DNA from: Streptomyces sp. NBC_01283 | GTDB lineage: Bacteria; Actinomycetota; Actinomycetes; Streptomycetales; Streptomycetaceae | Direction of reading: 5' to 3' | Assembly: GCF_041435335.1 (NCBI RefSeq) | Contig: NZ_CP108430.1 | Span: 8,652,001 to 8,716,000, forward strand | Length of the DNA stretch: 64,000 bases | Shown here: one piece after another, positions 9,562 to 18,825 of the stretch | Layout of the letters: the number at the start of each line of letters is the position of its first letter | Position numbering within the stretch: position 1 is the stretch's first letter | The notes under the pieces: generated by a model | What the model was told of the DNA's origin: nothing | Database searches by the model: none | What the model saw: the letters and a program-made list of their open reading frames with translations, nothing else | Position numbers and translations under genes: made by a program

Positions 9562-11007
9562 GTGCCGCAGTCCGTACCGTCCATACCGCGACGCGTAGCA
9601 CGCACATTGCGAACCTCACTGTTCGCGCAGGTCGCCTGCGCGTTGGTGCTCGGAGTCCTCGTCGGACGGCTGTGGCCCGACGCGGGCACCGCCGTCCAGC
9701 CGCTCGGCGACGGCTTCGTCCGTCTCATCAAGGCGATGATCGCCCCGCTCGTCTTCTGCGTGGTCGTCGCCGGAATCACCAAGGCCGGAGACCTCAAGGC
9801 CTTCGGCCGCATCGGCATCAAGGCCCTCATCTGGTTCGAGGTCGCGACCACGGTCGCCCTCGTCGTCGGCCTGGTCGCCGGGAACCTCGTCAGCCCCGGC
9901 ACCGGCATGAACGTCGACCCCGCCACACTCGACGCGTCGGCCGTCGACGCGAAGACCGGCGGCGGCGAGCTTCCCTCGACCAGCGAGTTCATCCTGCACT
10001 CGCTGCCCGACAGCGCGATCGGCGCCTTCGCCGAGAACTCGCTGCTCCAAGTCCTCGTCCTGTCCTGCCTGGTGGGCGCGGCCCTGCTGCACCTGGGCAA
10101 CACGAAGGTCCCCGCGATCCTGCCCGCCATCGAGCAGGGCCAGGAGGTGGTCTTCGCGATCGTCGGCTTCATCATGAAGCTGGCACCGCTCGCCGTCTTC
10201 GGCGCGACCGCACACCTGGTGGGGGAGTACGGGCTCGGCGCCCTGTCGACGTACGGCAAGCTCATCGGCGTCTGTTACGCGGTGGCCCTGCTTTTCCTGG
10301 TCCTGCTCGGGGTCGCCCTGAAGGCGCTGACCGGCCTGAGCCTGTGGAAGTTCGTGCGCTACACGCGCGAGGAGATGCTGCTCGCGCTCGGCACCGCCTC
10401 CAGCGAGGCCGTCATGCCGCGCATGATGCAGAAGCTGCGCCAGGCCGGCTGCCGCGACGACGCGGTGGGCCTGGTCCTGCCGACGGGGTACTCCTTCAAC
10501 CTCGACGGCGCCTCGATCTATCTCTCCGTCGGTACGTTGTTCATCGCGCAGGCCGTGGGCGTGGACCTGAGCCTGGGCCAGCAGCTCACGGTCGTCCTCG
10601 TCCTGATGCTGACCAGCAAGGGCATGGCGGGCGTGCCCGGTTCGGCGTTCCTCGCGCTGTCCGCGACCGCCTCCGCGCTCGGGGTCATCCCGGCGGGCGC
10701 GGTCGCCCTGCTGCTCGGCGTGGACCGCATCATGGACGCCATGCGCGTCGCCACGAACCTGCTCGGCAACTGCGTCGCCGTCTTCGTGGTCTCGCGCTGG
10801 GAAGGCGCACTGGACACGGCTCAGGCGAAGAAGGTCCTCTCCGGCGAGATCGCGTTCGTGCCGGAACAGGCGGAGCCGGTGGCGGTCGTGGCGCCGACGA
10901 AGGAGCCCGGCGGCGCGCAGGACGGCACCGCCGGGCCCAAGTCGCTCACGCCTTCGGCTTCTCCGAGTCCACTCCCGGACGGGCCTTCTTCCACAGCCCG
11001 CGAGTGA
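9562..11007 (+). CDS. dctA: C4-dicarboxylate/amino acid:cation symporter (DctA type)
   Basis: A 481-residue glutamate/dicarboxylate transporter of the DAACS family that imports succinate, fumarate, malate or related acids with cations. Diagnostic signatures are [14 protein letters not shown] (the serine-rich reentrant loop) near residue 275, [10 protein letters not shown] near 309 and [11 protein letters not shown] near the end, in a membrane protein with about eight helices. The GTG at 9562 is preferred over the in-frame GTG at 9556 because AGGAG sits 5 nt upstream of it. The C-terminal tail is Pro/Ser/Thr-rich. Its last 62 bp overlap the 3' end of the convergent GH109-like gene. Confidence 0.88.
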   Translation: MPQSVPSIPRRVARTLRTSLFAQVACALVLGVLVGRLWPDAGTAVQPLGDGFVRLIKAMIAPLVFCVVVAGITKAGDLKAFGRIGIKALIWFEVATTVALVVGLVAGNLVSPGTGMNVDPATLDASAVDAKTGGGELPSTSEFILHSLPDSAIGAFAENSLLQVLVLSCLVGAALLHLGNTKVPAILPAIEQGQEVVFAIVGFIMKLAPLAVFGATAHLVGEYGLGALSTYGKLIGVCYAVALLFLVLLGVALKALTGLSLWKFVRYTREEMLLALGTASSEAVMPRMMQKLRQAGCRDDAVGLVLPTGYSFNLDGASIYLSVGTLFIAQAVGVDLSLGQQLTVVLVLMLTSKGMAGVPGSAFLALSATASALGVIPAGAVALLLGVDRIMDAMRVATNLLGNCVAVFVVSRWEGALDTAQAKKVLSGEIAFVPEQAEPVAVVAPTKEPGGAQDGTAGPKSLTPSASPSPLPDGPSSTARE

Positions 11008-12406
11008 AGTCAGGGATCGCCTGCGGCGCGCCCTTCGCCTTGATCGACAGATGGCTCAGGGGGACGGGCGACGTCCAGGTCGCGGCGTCATAGACGTCGA
11101 AGTCAGGTACGAGGCCGAGCTGCATGGTCTGCATCAGACGGAAGATCATGATGTAGTCCATGCCGCCGTGCCCGCCCGGCGGGTTGGCGTGCTCCTTCCA
11201 CAGCCAGTGGTCGAACTCCTCGGCGTACTTGCCGAAGTCGCCCCACTCGTCGTTCGTGTGGTCCGGCTCGATGTAGATGCGCTCGGGGTAGTCCTCGAAG
11301 ACGCCCCTGGTGCCGCCGAGGCTGTTGATCCGGGAGTAGGGGTGCGGGGTGCTGACGTCGTGTTCGAGGCGGATGACCCGCCCCTTCGCCGTCTGGACGA
11401 GACTGATCGTGCGGTCGCTCTCGATGTACGTCTCCTTCCAGCTCGGGTCGCCTGCCGGCATGTGCGCCTTGCGGTACTCGGCAAGGCCGAGGGCGGGCGT
11501 GCCGAAGCTGGAGATGTGCGTGACGCGGTCGCCGCGGTTGATGTCCATGTAGTTGGAGACCGGGCCGAAGCCGTGGTTGGGGTAGAGGTCACCGCGCAGC
11601 CGCGTGTGCCACAGGCGCCGCCACGGACCCTCGTAGTAGTCCGGGTCGAACATCAGGCCGCGCAGATCGTGGTTGTAGGCACCGGCCCCGTGCAGCAGGT
11701 CGCCGAACTTGCCCGCGTGGGCCATGCGCAGGACGCGCATCTCGTTCTTGCCGTAGCAGCAGTTCTCCAGCTGCATGCAGTGTCTGCGGGTCCGCTCGGA
11801 GAGGTCGACCAGCTCCCACAGCTGATCGAGCTGGAGGGCGATCGGACACTCCACGCCGACGTGCTTGCCGTTCAGCATCGCCGTCTTGGCCATGTCGAAG
11901 TGCCAGTCCCAGGGCGTCGCCACGTACACGAAGTCGATGTCCCCGCGCTTGCACAGGTTCTCGAAGTCGTGATCGCCGTTGGTGTACGTCGCCGGGGCGG
12001 GCTGGCCCGCGGCTGTGACCTTCTTCGCGGCGGCCGCCGTCTTGTCCTTGACCGGGTCGCAGAGCGCGACGACCTTCACCCCGGGGATCGCGAGGAACAG
12101 GTCGATCATGCTGCCGCCGCGATTGCCGAGCCCCACGATGCCGACGCGCACCGTGGAACGCCGCTCGAACGGTACGCCGACCATGGTCCTGCCCTTGCGG
12201 GGCGGCGCCTCCGCGGCCGTGGCGGCGGCCGCGGACGCTCCCTGCGGGGTTTCGGCGTGGGCCGGGCCGCCAGAGAGGGCACCGAGGCCGAGCCCGGCTC
12301 CGGCGAGGCCGGCGGTGCGGAGCACGGCACGGCGGGAGGCGCCGTCGGCCGAGTCGTCAGGGGTCGCGGAGTCGTCAGGGTTCGGAATCGCGTGCTCGTC
12401 GTGCAT
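10946..12406 (-). CDS. Tat-exported Gfo/Idh/MocA protein of the GH109 type
   Basis: A 486-residue protein with a twin-arginine signal ([17 protein letters not shown], residues 23-39). The NAD-binding Rossmann domain follows ([15 protein letters not shown] near 87, then VALCDP). The rest matches the GH109 pattern: [58 protein letters not shown] and GGHGGMDY. Characterised GH109 enzymes are NAD-dependent alpha-N-acetylgalactosaminidases that retain their cofactor, which fits Tat export of a folded, cofactor-loaded protein. The actual sugar substrate is an inference. It overlaps dctA tail to tail by 62 bp. Three tandem 14-bp repeats lie upstream. Confidence 0.82.
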   Translation of the reverse strand: MHDEHAIPNPDDSATPDDSADGASRRAVLRTAGLAGAGLGLGALSGGPAHAETPQGASAAAATAAEAPPRKGRTMVGVPFERRSTVRVGIVGLGNRGGSMIDLFLAIPGVKVVALCDPVKDKTAAAAKKVTAAGQPAPATYTNGDHDFENLCKRGDIDFVYVATPWDWHFDMAKTAMLNGKHVGVECPIALQLDQLWELVDLSERTRRHCMQLENCCYGKNEMRVLRMAHAGKFGDLLHGAGAYNHDLRGLMFDPDYYEGPWRRLWHTRLRGDLYPNHGFGPVSNYMDINRGDRVTHISSFGTPALGLAEYRKAHMPAGDPSWKETYIESDRTISLVQTAKGRVIRLEHDVSTPHPYSRINSLGGTRGVFEDYPERIYIEPDHTNDEWGDFGKYAEEFDHWLWKEHANPPGGHGGMDYIMIFRLMQTMQLGLVPDFDVYDAATWTSPVPLSHLSIKAKGAPQAIPDFTRGLWKKARPGVDSEKPKA

Positions 12407-12507
12407 CGGACCTCCGTGGCTGGGGTGCCTGCGCTGGAACGGATGCCACCCTGATGGCGGAACGGGCGTGGCGCAAGGGACCGAAGTGGCCAGGGAGTTG
12501 GACTTTC

Positions 12508-12549
12508 CTTTACCGAGGGGCCTTTACCGAAGGGCTTTTACCGAAGAGG
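12508..12549. repeat. three tandem 14-bp repeats upstream of the GH109-like gene
   Basis: Three head-to-tail imperfect copies, CTTTACCGAGGGGC, CTTTACCGAAGGGC and TTTTACCGAAGAGG, occupy the gap between the D-lactate dehydrogenase stop and the GH109-like start, about 100 bp upstream of that start. The invariant core on the minus strand is TCGGTAAA. Phased 14-bp repeats could bind a regulator, but no candidate is known. Confidence 0.8.
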
Positions 12550-12560
12550 ACCGCCGGCGT

Positions 12561-15479
12561 TCATGGACGCGTCGCGCGCTCCAGCTCCAGGAGCACGGAG
12601 TAGTAGGCGCGGCCCGTGGCGTGGTCCATGCCGACCTCGCACATGCGGTTCGCCGAGAGGTGCGCGTCGAAGGGGCGTGCGGTGACTTCGGCCGCCTCCT
12701 TGCGGGTGGCCGACTCCGTCAGCTCCTTGTGCAGCATGCCGCGGTCACCCGCGAAGGCGCAGCAGCCCGCGTCGTCCGGGACCACCACCTCGTCCGCGCA
12801 GGCCTCGGCGAGGGCGCGGAGCTGGGCCTCGTCGCCGAGATGGCTCATCGAACAGGTGGGGTGCAGGACGGCGGAGCCGACCGTGCGGCGCACGGTCAGG
12901 TGGGGGAGCAGTTCGTCCGCCGCCCAGACGAGGGAGTCGACGACGGTCAGCTCCCGGTGCAACTGCCGGTTGTCGGCGGTGAGGTAGGGCACGACCTCGT
13001 GCGCGATGCCGAGCGTGCAGGACGAGGCGTCCACCACCAGGGGCAGCCTGCCGCCCGCCGTCCAGCCCCAGGCCGCCTCGACGATGCGGTTGGCCATCAC
13101 CACGTTGCCCTCGTCGTACCCCTTGGAGTGCCAGATCGTCGCGCAGCAGGTCCCCGCGACATCGTCCGGAATCCACACGGGCTTCCCGGCGCGCGTGGAG
13201 ACGGCGACGACCGCCTCCGGCACGGAGCGGTCACCCGGGCTCCCGAAGATGCGGTTGACGCACGCCGGGTAGTAGACGGCACTGGCGCCCACGCGTGCGG
13301 TGCGCGGCAGCCTGCGGGCGGCGGCACCGGGGATGTCCGGCAGCCACTCGGGCACCAGATCGGGGCGCACGGCCTTGCGCGCGGTGCGCGTCACCGTGGT
13401 CAGGAGCCGGTCGCTGATCCGGTCGGCGGCGGCCACCGCGAGCCGTGCGGCGGCCTCGACCGCCTTGAAGTTCCTGGCGGCGACGGCAGCGGCCTTCTCT
13501 TCGCGCGGCGAGTGCCGTGCGTGCCGGAAGTCCTTCATCAGGGCGCCCGTGTCGATGCCCACCGGGCAGGCCAGCTTGCAGGTCGAGTCACCGGCGCAGG
13601 TGTCCACGGCGTCGTATCCGTACGCCTCGACCAGGCCGTCCTCGACCGGGGAGCCGGGCGTCTGGCGCATCATCTCGCGGCGCAGCACGATCCGCTGGCG
13701 CGGAGTGGTCGTCAAGTCCTCGCTGGGGCAGGTCGGTTCGCAGAATCCGCACTCGATGCAGGGGTCCGCGATCAGCTCCACCTTCGGGATCGTCTTCAGA
13801 CCCCGGAGATGGGCCTTGGGGTCGCGGTCGAGGACGATGCGCGGCGCGAGCACACAGTCCGGGTCGATGACCTGTTTGGTGCGCCACATCAACTCCGTGG
13901 CCTGCGGGCCCCATTCGAGCTCCAGGAACGGAGCGATGTTGCGCCCCGTCGCGTGCTCGGCCTTGAGCGAGCCGTCGAAGCGCTCGACGGTCAGCCGGCA
14001 GAACTCGTCCATGAAGGCGGCATAGCGCTCCACGTCCGACGGCAGGCCCGCGTCGAAGGCGAGCAGGAAGTGCAGATTGCCGTGCGCGGCATGTCCCGCG
14101 ACGGCCGCGTCGAAGCCGTGCCGCGTCTGCAGTTCGAGCAGGGCCGCACAGGCGTCGGCCAGCTGGGACGGGGGCACCGCGAAGTCCTCGGTGATCAGCG
14201 TCGTCCCGGAGGGACGCGAGCCGCCGACCGCCGTCACGAAGGCCTTGCGGGCCTTCCAGTAGCCGCCGATCGTCTTCGGGTCGCGGGTGAAGGCGTTGGT
14301 CACCGAGTCGACCGGCGTGACGAGTTCGAGACCCTCGACGACCTTGGCGGCCGCCGCTTCGTACGCCTCCTGGCGGGCCTCGTCCGGGGCGCGGAACTCC
14401 ACCAGGAGCGCGGCCGTCGACTTCGGGAGCCGCGCCCAGTCGGCCGGCACCCCCGCGACGCTGGTCGAGGCGCGCAACGTGTTGCCGTCCATCAGTTCCA
14501 CGGCGAGCGCGCCCGCCTCGTTGAACAGGGGGACGGCCGCCGCCGCGGCCGGCAGGGAGGGGAAGAACAGCAGGCCCGTGGTGACCTGCCGGTCCAGCGG
14601 AAGCATGTCGAAGACGACCTCCGAGATGAACCCGAAGGTGCCCTCGGAGCCGACCATCAGGCCGCGCAGGATCTCGACGGGTGTCGTGCCGTCCAGGAAC
14701 GCGTCAAGGCGGTAGCCGTTCGTGTTCTTGATCTCATACTTGGCGCGGATGCGGGCGGTGAGCTCCTGGTCCGCCTCGATCTCCCGCTTGATCGCCAACA
14801 GGCCCTCGCACAGGGCAGGTTCGGCGTGCGCCAGCTGTTCGTCCGCGTCCGGGTCCGCCGTGTCGACGACCGTGCCCGTCGGCAGGACGAAGGTGAGCGA
14901 GGCCACCGTCCGGTACGAGTTGCGGGTGGTGCCCGCCGTCATCCCCGACGCGTTGTTCGCGACGACCCCGCCGATCGTGCAGGCGATGGCGCTCGCCGGG
15001 TCCGGGCCGAGCACGCGCCCGTGCCGGGCGAGCGTGGCGTTGGCCCGCAGGATGGTCGTCCCGGGACCGATGCGGGCCCGCTCACCGTCCCCGATGACCT
15101 CGACGCCCGCCCAGTGCTTGCGCACGTCGACCAGGATGTCCTCGCCCTGGGCCTGGCCGTTGAGCGAGGTGCCCGCCGCGCGGAAGACGACCTCGCGGCT
15201 CCTGCCGTGCGCGTACGACAGGACGGCGGAGATGTCGTCGATGTCCTCGGCGACGACCACGACCTGCGGCACGAAACGGTAGGGGCTCGCATCGGAGGCG
15301 TACCGCACGAGGTCGGAGATCTTCGTCAGGACCTTGTCCTCGCCGAGCAGGGCGGACAGCTCCGAGCGCAGCGGCTCGGGGGTGCCGCTGGCCTGCCGGT
15401 CCGGCACCCGGTCGTGCGCCGGGCCCTCCGGGCGCGCGGCGGGGCGCAGGGCTTCCGGCTTGGGCTCCAGGAACGGCAT
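12561..15479 (-). CDS. FAD/[4Fe-4S] D-lactate dehydrogenase (GlcD-GlcF fusion type)
   Basis: A 972-residue fusion. The N-terminal FAD_binding_4 domain carries RAAGTSLNGQAQGEDI near residue 95 and GGVVANNASGMTAGTTRNS near 170. The FAD-oxidase C domain includes GHAAHGNLHF near 450. Two ferredoxin-type clusters follow: CIECGFCEPTCP near 575 and CAGDSTCKLACP near 625. CCG-type motifs are GTCCATIWHS near 776 and DAGCCAFAGDRG near 903. The family oxidises D-lactate or glycolate and passes electrons to the respiratory chain at the membrane. An AGGAGAG Shine-Dalgarno precedes the ATG. It lies 9 bp after a MarR-type regulator gene in the same direction. Confidence 0.88.
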   Translation of the reverse strand: MPFLEPKPEALRPAARPEGPAHDRVPDRQASGTPEPLRSELSALLGEDKVLTKISDLVRYASDASPYRFVPQVVVVAEDIDDISAVLSYAHGRSREVVFRAAGTSLNGQAQGEDILVDVRKHWAGVEVIGDGERARIGPGTTILRANATLARHGRVLGPDPASAIACTIGGVVANNASGMTAGTTRNSYRTVASLTFVLPTGTVVDTADPDADEQLAHAEPALCEGLLAIKREIEADQELTARIRAKYEIKNTNGYRLDAFLDGTTPVEILRGLMVGSEGTFGFISEVVFDMLPLDRQVTTGLLFFPSLPAAAAAVPLFNEAGALAVELMDGNTLRASTSVAGVPADWARLPKSTAALLVEFRAPDEARQEAYEAAAAKVVEGLELVTPVDSVTNAFTRDPKTIGGYWKARKAFVTAVGGSRPSGTTLITEDFAVPPSQLADACAALLELQTRHGFDAAVAGHAAHGNLHFLLAFDAGLPSDVERYAAFMDEFCRLTVERFDGSLKAEHATGRNIAPFLELEWGPQATELMWRTKQVIDPDCVLAPRIVLDRDPKAHLRGLKTIPKVELIADPCIECGFCEPTCPSEDLTTTPRQRIVLRREMMRQTPGSPVEDGLVEAYGYDAVDTCAGDSTCKLACPVGIDTGALMKDFRHARHSPREEKAAAVAARNFKAVEAAARLAVAAADRISDRLLTTVTRTARKAVRPDLVPEWLPDIPGAAARRLPRTARVGASAVYYPACVNRIFGSPGDRSVPEAVVAVSTRAGKPVWIPDDVAGTCCATIWHSKGYDEGNVVMANRIVEAAWGWTAGGRLPLVVDASSCTLGIAHEVVPYLTADNRQLHRELTVVDSLVWAADELLPHLTVRRTVGSAVLHPTCSMSHLGDEAQLRALAEACADEVVVPDDAGCCAFAGDRGMLHKELTESATRKEAAEVTARPFDAHLSANRMCEVGMDHATGRAYYSVLLELERATRP

Positions 15480-15488
15480 GAGCTCTCC

Positions 15489-15932
15489 TCAGCAGCTACG
15501 GACGTCCGGCACGTCGAACAGTGCGTTCAGCAGGCCGCCCAGCTGCTCGCGCTGCGCGGCGTCCAATGGAGCCAGGATGTCCTCCGCGGCGGCCCGGCGC
15601 GCGCCGCGCAGCTCTTTCAGCGCCTTGCGTCCCGCGTCGGTGAGCTCGATGCGGATCACCCGGCGGTTGGTCGGATCGGGGACGCGGCGCACCAGATCAC
15701 TGGCCTCCAGTCCGTCGACCAGGCTCGTCACGGCGCGCGGGACCACTTCGAGCCGCTGGGCGAGATCGGCCATGCGGGGCGGCGTCTCGTAGTGCACGAG
15801 AGTGCGCAGGAGGCGCGACTGGGCCGGGGTGATGCCCATCGGCACCAGATGGCGCTTCTGGATGCGGTGCAGCCTGCGGCTCAGCCGCAGCAGCTGTTCG
15901 GCGAGCAGTCCGTCGGCGTCCGGGGTGGTCAT
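15489..15932 (-). CDS. MarR-family transcriptional regulator
   Basis: A 147-residue winged-helix protein. The MarR core covers TPAQSRLLRTLVHY (residues 35-48), the recognition segment MADLAQRLEVVPRAVTSLVD and the wing around RRVPDPTNRRVIRIELTD. It is followed 9 bp downstream by the D-lactate dehydrogenase and is divergent from an ABC exporter at 16090, a typical MarR-exporter arrangement. A 19-bp imperfect palindrome in the shared intergenic region is a plausible operator. The ligand is unknown. Confidence 0.88.
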   Translation of the reverse strand: MTTPDADGLLAEQLLRLSRRLHRIQKRHLVPMGITPAQSRLLRTLVHYETPPRMADLAQRLEVVPRAVTSLVDGLEASDLVRRVPDPTNRRVIRIELTDAGRKALKELRGARRAAAEDILAPLDAAQREQLGGLLNALFDVPDVRSC

Positions 15933-15959
15933 GCGGGAACATTATCAGGACCTTGTGCA

Positions 15960-15989
15960 TTGTGAGTATAGGTAACAGTGAGCTATGCT
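15960..15989 (+). promoter_or_regulatory. promoter with internal palindrome ahead of the ABC exporter
   Basis: TTGTGA (15960-15965), an 18-bp spacer and TATGCT (15984-15989) make a plausible sigma-70-type promoter reading toward the exporter. The spacer and part of the -10 contain ATAGGTAACAGTGAGCTAT (15968-15986), a 19-bp imperfect palindrome with 7 of 9 paired positions. A regulator bound there would block the promoter. The divergent MarR gene is the natural candidate. Confidence 0.45.
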
Positions 15990-16089
15990 CCCTCAGTCAT
16001 CGTCGGCTGTAGTTCCGCAGTGCCGTATCCCTGCCGACTGCCCCCGCCGGCCCGCACGCCGGCCGCCGTCTCACCTCCCGTAGGAGCCC

Positions 16090-17907
16090 ATGCCTCACGA
16101 CGAACCCAAGTGGACACCGCAGCCCCTGGCCCCCGGTCAAGAGGAACAGCCGCGGCAGATCCGCCGCATCCTGCGCCTCTTCCGCCCCTACCGCGCCCGC
16201 CTCGCGATCGTCGGCCTGCTGGTCGGCGCCGCCTCCCTGGTCTCCGTCGCCACCCCCTTCCTGCTGAAGGAGATCCTCGACACCGCGATCCCGCAGGGCC
16301 GGACGGGCCTGCTGAGCCTGCTCGCCCTGGGGATGGTCCTGAGCGCGGTCGTCACCAGCGTCTTCGGCGTCCTGCAGACCCTGATCAGCACGACGGTCGG
16401 CCAGCGCGTCATGCACGACCTGCGTACCTCGGTGTACGGGCGGCTGCAGAGCATGTCGCTCGCCTTCTTCACCAGGACCCGCACCGGAGAGGTCCAGTCC
16501 CGCATCGCCAGCGACATCGGCGGCATGCAGGCGACGGTCACCTCCACCGCCACCTCCCTGGTCTCGAACCTCACCAGTGTGATCGCCACCATCGTCGCGA
16601 TGCTCGCCCTCGACTGGCGGCTGACCGTCGTGTCGCTGCTCCTGCTGCCCGTCTTCGTGTGGATCAGCCGCAGGGTCGGCCGCGAGCGCAAGAAGATAGC
16701 CACCGAGCGGCAGAAGCAGATGGCCGCGATGGCGGCGACGGTCACCGAGTCGCTCTCCGTCAGCGGCATCCTGCTCGGCCGCACGATGGGCCGCGCCGAC
16801 TCGCTCACCAAGTCCTTCGCCGACGAGTCCGAGCGGCTCGTCGACCTCGAGGTCCGCTCGAACATGGCGGGTCGCTGGCGCATGGCCGTCATCTCGATCG
16901 TCATGGCCGCCATGCCCGCCGTCATCTACTGGACCGCGGGCCTCGCCTTCCAGATGGGCGGCCCGACGGTCTCGATCGGCACGCTCGTCGCCTTCGTCTC
17001 GCTCCAGCAGGGCCTGTTCCGGCCCACCGTGAGCCTGCTCTCCACCGGCGTGCAGATCCAGACCTCGCTCGCGCTCTTCCAGCGCATCTTCGAGTATCTG
17101 GACCTGCCCATCGACATCACCGAGCCCGAGCACCCGGTGCGCCTGGACCGGATCAAGGGCGAAGTCCGCCTGGAGGGCGTCGAGTTCCGTTACGACGCCG
17201 ACGACGGCCGCAGCGCACCGATCCTCGACGGCATCGACATCACCGTCCCGGCCGGCGACAGCCTGGCCGTCGTCGGCCCCACCGGCTCGGGAAAGTCGAC
17301 CCTCAGCTACCTGGTGCCGCGGCTGTACGACGTCACGGGCGGCCGAGTCACGATCGACGGCGTCGACGTGCGGGACCTGGACTTCGACACGCTGGCCCGT
17401 GCGGTCGGCGTCGTCTCCCAGGAGACGTACCTCTTCCACGCCTCGGTCGCCGAGAACCTGCGCTTCGCGAAGCCCGACGCCACGGACGAGGAACTGATCG
17501 CGGCCGCCGGTGCCGCCCAGATCCACGACCACATCGCGTCCCTGCCCGACGGATACGACACGGTGGTCGGCGAGCGCGGCCACCGCTTCTCCGGGGGCGA
17601 GAAGCAGCGCCTCGCCATCGCCCGTACGATCCTGCGCGATCCGCCCGTGCTCATCCTGGACGAGGCGACCAGCGCCCTGGACACGCACACCGAGCATGCC
17701 GTGCAGGAAGCCATCGACGCCCTGTCCGCCGACCGGACGACGCTCACGATCGCCCACCGGCTCTCCACGGTCCGCGGCGCCGACCAGATCGTGGTCCTGG
17801 ACGCTGGGCGCACCGTTGAGCGGGGCACCCACGAGGAGCTCCTGGAGAAGGACGGCCGTTACGCCGCCCTGGTCCGAAGAGACGCCCAGCTGGAGCCGGC
17901 GACATGA
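16090..17907 (+). CDS. ABC exporter, fused permease and ATPase
   Basis: A 605-residue half-transporter with six N-terminal membrane helices (about 40-330) and a canonical ATPase: Walker A GPTGSGKST near 400, signature RFSGGEKQRLAIARTI, Walker B VLILDEATSALD and switch IAHRLSTVRGAD. All catalytic motifs are intact, so it probably works as a homodimer. AGGAG lies just before the ATG. It is divergent from the MarR regulator at 15489-15932 and likely under its control, which suggests export of a toxic or signalling small molecule. The substrate is unknown. Confidence 0.9.
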   Translation: MPHDEPKWTPQPLAPGQEEQPRQIRRILRLFRPYRARLAIVGLLVGAASLVSVATPFLLKEILDTAIPQGRTGLLSLLALGMVLSAVVTSVFGVLQTLISTTVGQRVMHDLRTSVYGRLQSMSLAFFTRTRTGEVQSRIASDIGGMQATVTSTATSLVSNLTSVIATIVAMLALDWRLTVVSLLLLPVFVWISRRVGRERKKIATERQKQMAAMAATVTESLSVSGILLGRTMGRADSLTKSFADESERLVDLEVRSNMAGRWRMAVISIVMAAMPAVIYWTAGLAFQMGGPTVSIGTLVAFVSLQQGLFRPTVSLLSTGVQIQTSLALFQRIFEYLDLPIDITEPEHPVRLDRIKGEVRLEGVEFRYDADDGRSAPILDGIDITVPAGDSLAVVGPTGSGKSTLSYLVPRLYDVTGGRVTIDGVDVRDLDFDTLARAVGVVSQETYLFHASVAENLRFAKPDATDEELIAAAGAAQIHDHIASLPDGYDTVVGERGHRFSGGEKQRLAIARTILRDPPVLILDEATSALDTHTEHAVQEAIDALSADRTTLTIAHRLSTVRGADQIVVLDAGRTVERGTHEELLEKDGRYAALVRRDAQLEPAT

Positions 17908-17950
17908 AGATATGCACGGAATGTCTGCATTTGCGGGATAATGTGACCGC

Positions 17951-18778
17951 ATGCTGCAGACCAAGACTCCGCGCCGGGGCACGATTCGACTGACGCGTCG
18001 GGGCCGGATCGCCCTGATCGCGACCGGAGCCGTCGCGGCGGTCACCGCCGTGGCGGTGCCGCTGCTGCTCCCCGACGACAGTGGAGGCCCCGAATCGCTG
18101 ACCGTCCCGGAGGGCTGGCGAACGAGCCAGGTGTACGGGGCCGTCGACAAAGCCCTCGGTGTGCCGGCGGGCACCACGAAGAAGGCGCTTCCCAAGGCGC
18201 ACCTCAAACTCCCCGGTGACGCCCGCGGCAACCCCGAGGGTTACCTCTTCCCGGCGACGTATCCCATCAACGACAAGTCGACTCCCGAGTCCGTGCTCTC
18301 GTACATGGTGAACACGGCCGCCAAGAAGTTCAGCGGGAGCCAGGTCACGGCGGGCGCCGACCGCAACGCCGTGAACATCTACCAGACCGTCACCATCGCC
18401 AGCATGATCGAGGCCGAGGCGGGCTCCAAGGCGGACATGGGCAAGGTGGCCCGGGTCATCTACAACCGCCTCGAGCAGGGCATGCCGCTGCAGATGGACT
18501 CGACGATCAACTACGCCCTGAACCGCTCCACGCTGAACACCCGGGACCGCGACACAAAGATCAACAGCCCCTACAACACGTACACGCGCATGGGTCTGCC
18601 GCCCACCCCGATCGGCAACCCCGGCGAGGAGGCCATGCGCGCGGCGACCAGCCCGACGCAGGGCGACTGGCTCTACTTCGTGACCGTGAAGCCGGGGGAC
18701 ACCCGCTTCACGTCGAACTTCGAGGAACACCAGAAGCACGTGGCGGAGTTCAACAAGAACAAGAGCGAGAACAGCTAG
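17951..18778 (+). CDS. mltG: endolytic transglycosylase MltG-like
   Basis: A 275-residue single-pass membrane protein: a basic N-terminus, one transmembrane helix (about residues 22-40) and an external YceG/MltG domain. Seen are the PEGYLFPATY segment, the catalytic region ASMIEAEAGSKADM and the SPYNTYTRMGLPPTPIGNPG motif. MltG cleaves nascent peptidoglycan glycan strands and so sets strand length. It is shorter than the 340-600-residue housekeeping MltG of most bacteria and lies away from the usual Holliday-junction resolvase/aroE neighbourhood, so it is probably a paralogue. It begins 43 bp after the ABC exporter. Confidence 0.82.
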   Translation: MLQTKTPRRGTIRLTRRGRIALIATGAVAAVTAVAVPLLLPDDSGGPESLTVPEGWRTSQVYGAVDKALGVPAGTTKKALPKAHLKLPGDARGNPEGYLFPATYPINDKSTPESVLSYMVNTAAKKFSGSQVTAGADRNAVNIYQTVTIASMIEAEAGSKADMGKVARVIYNRLEQGMPLQMDSTINYALNRSTLNTRDRDTKINSPYNTYTRMGLPPTPIGNPGEEAMRAATSPTQGDWLYFVTVKPGDTRFTSNFEEHQKHVAEFNKNKSENS

Positions 18779-18825
18779 AACAGCGGGAACAGGATCGTGC
18801 CGGCCTCGGACGCCGTGCCCCCGTG

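Noticed and set aside
11979..15965. A very long plus-strand ORF of 1328 codons opposite the D-lactate dehydrogenase and MarR genes
   Set aside because: It is the antisense shadow of high-GC genes: Arg/Gly/Val/Leu-rich, without recognisable domains, and the minus strand encodes clear families.
15997..18231. Long minus-strand ORF opposite the ABC exporter and mltG
   Set aside because: Antisense shadow; the plus strand has canonical ABC motifs and good Shine-Dalgarno sites.
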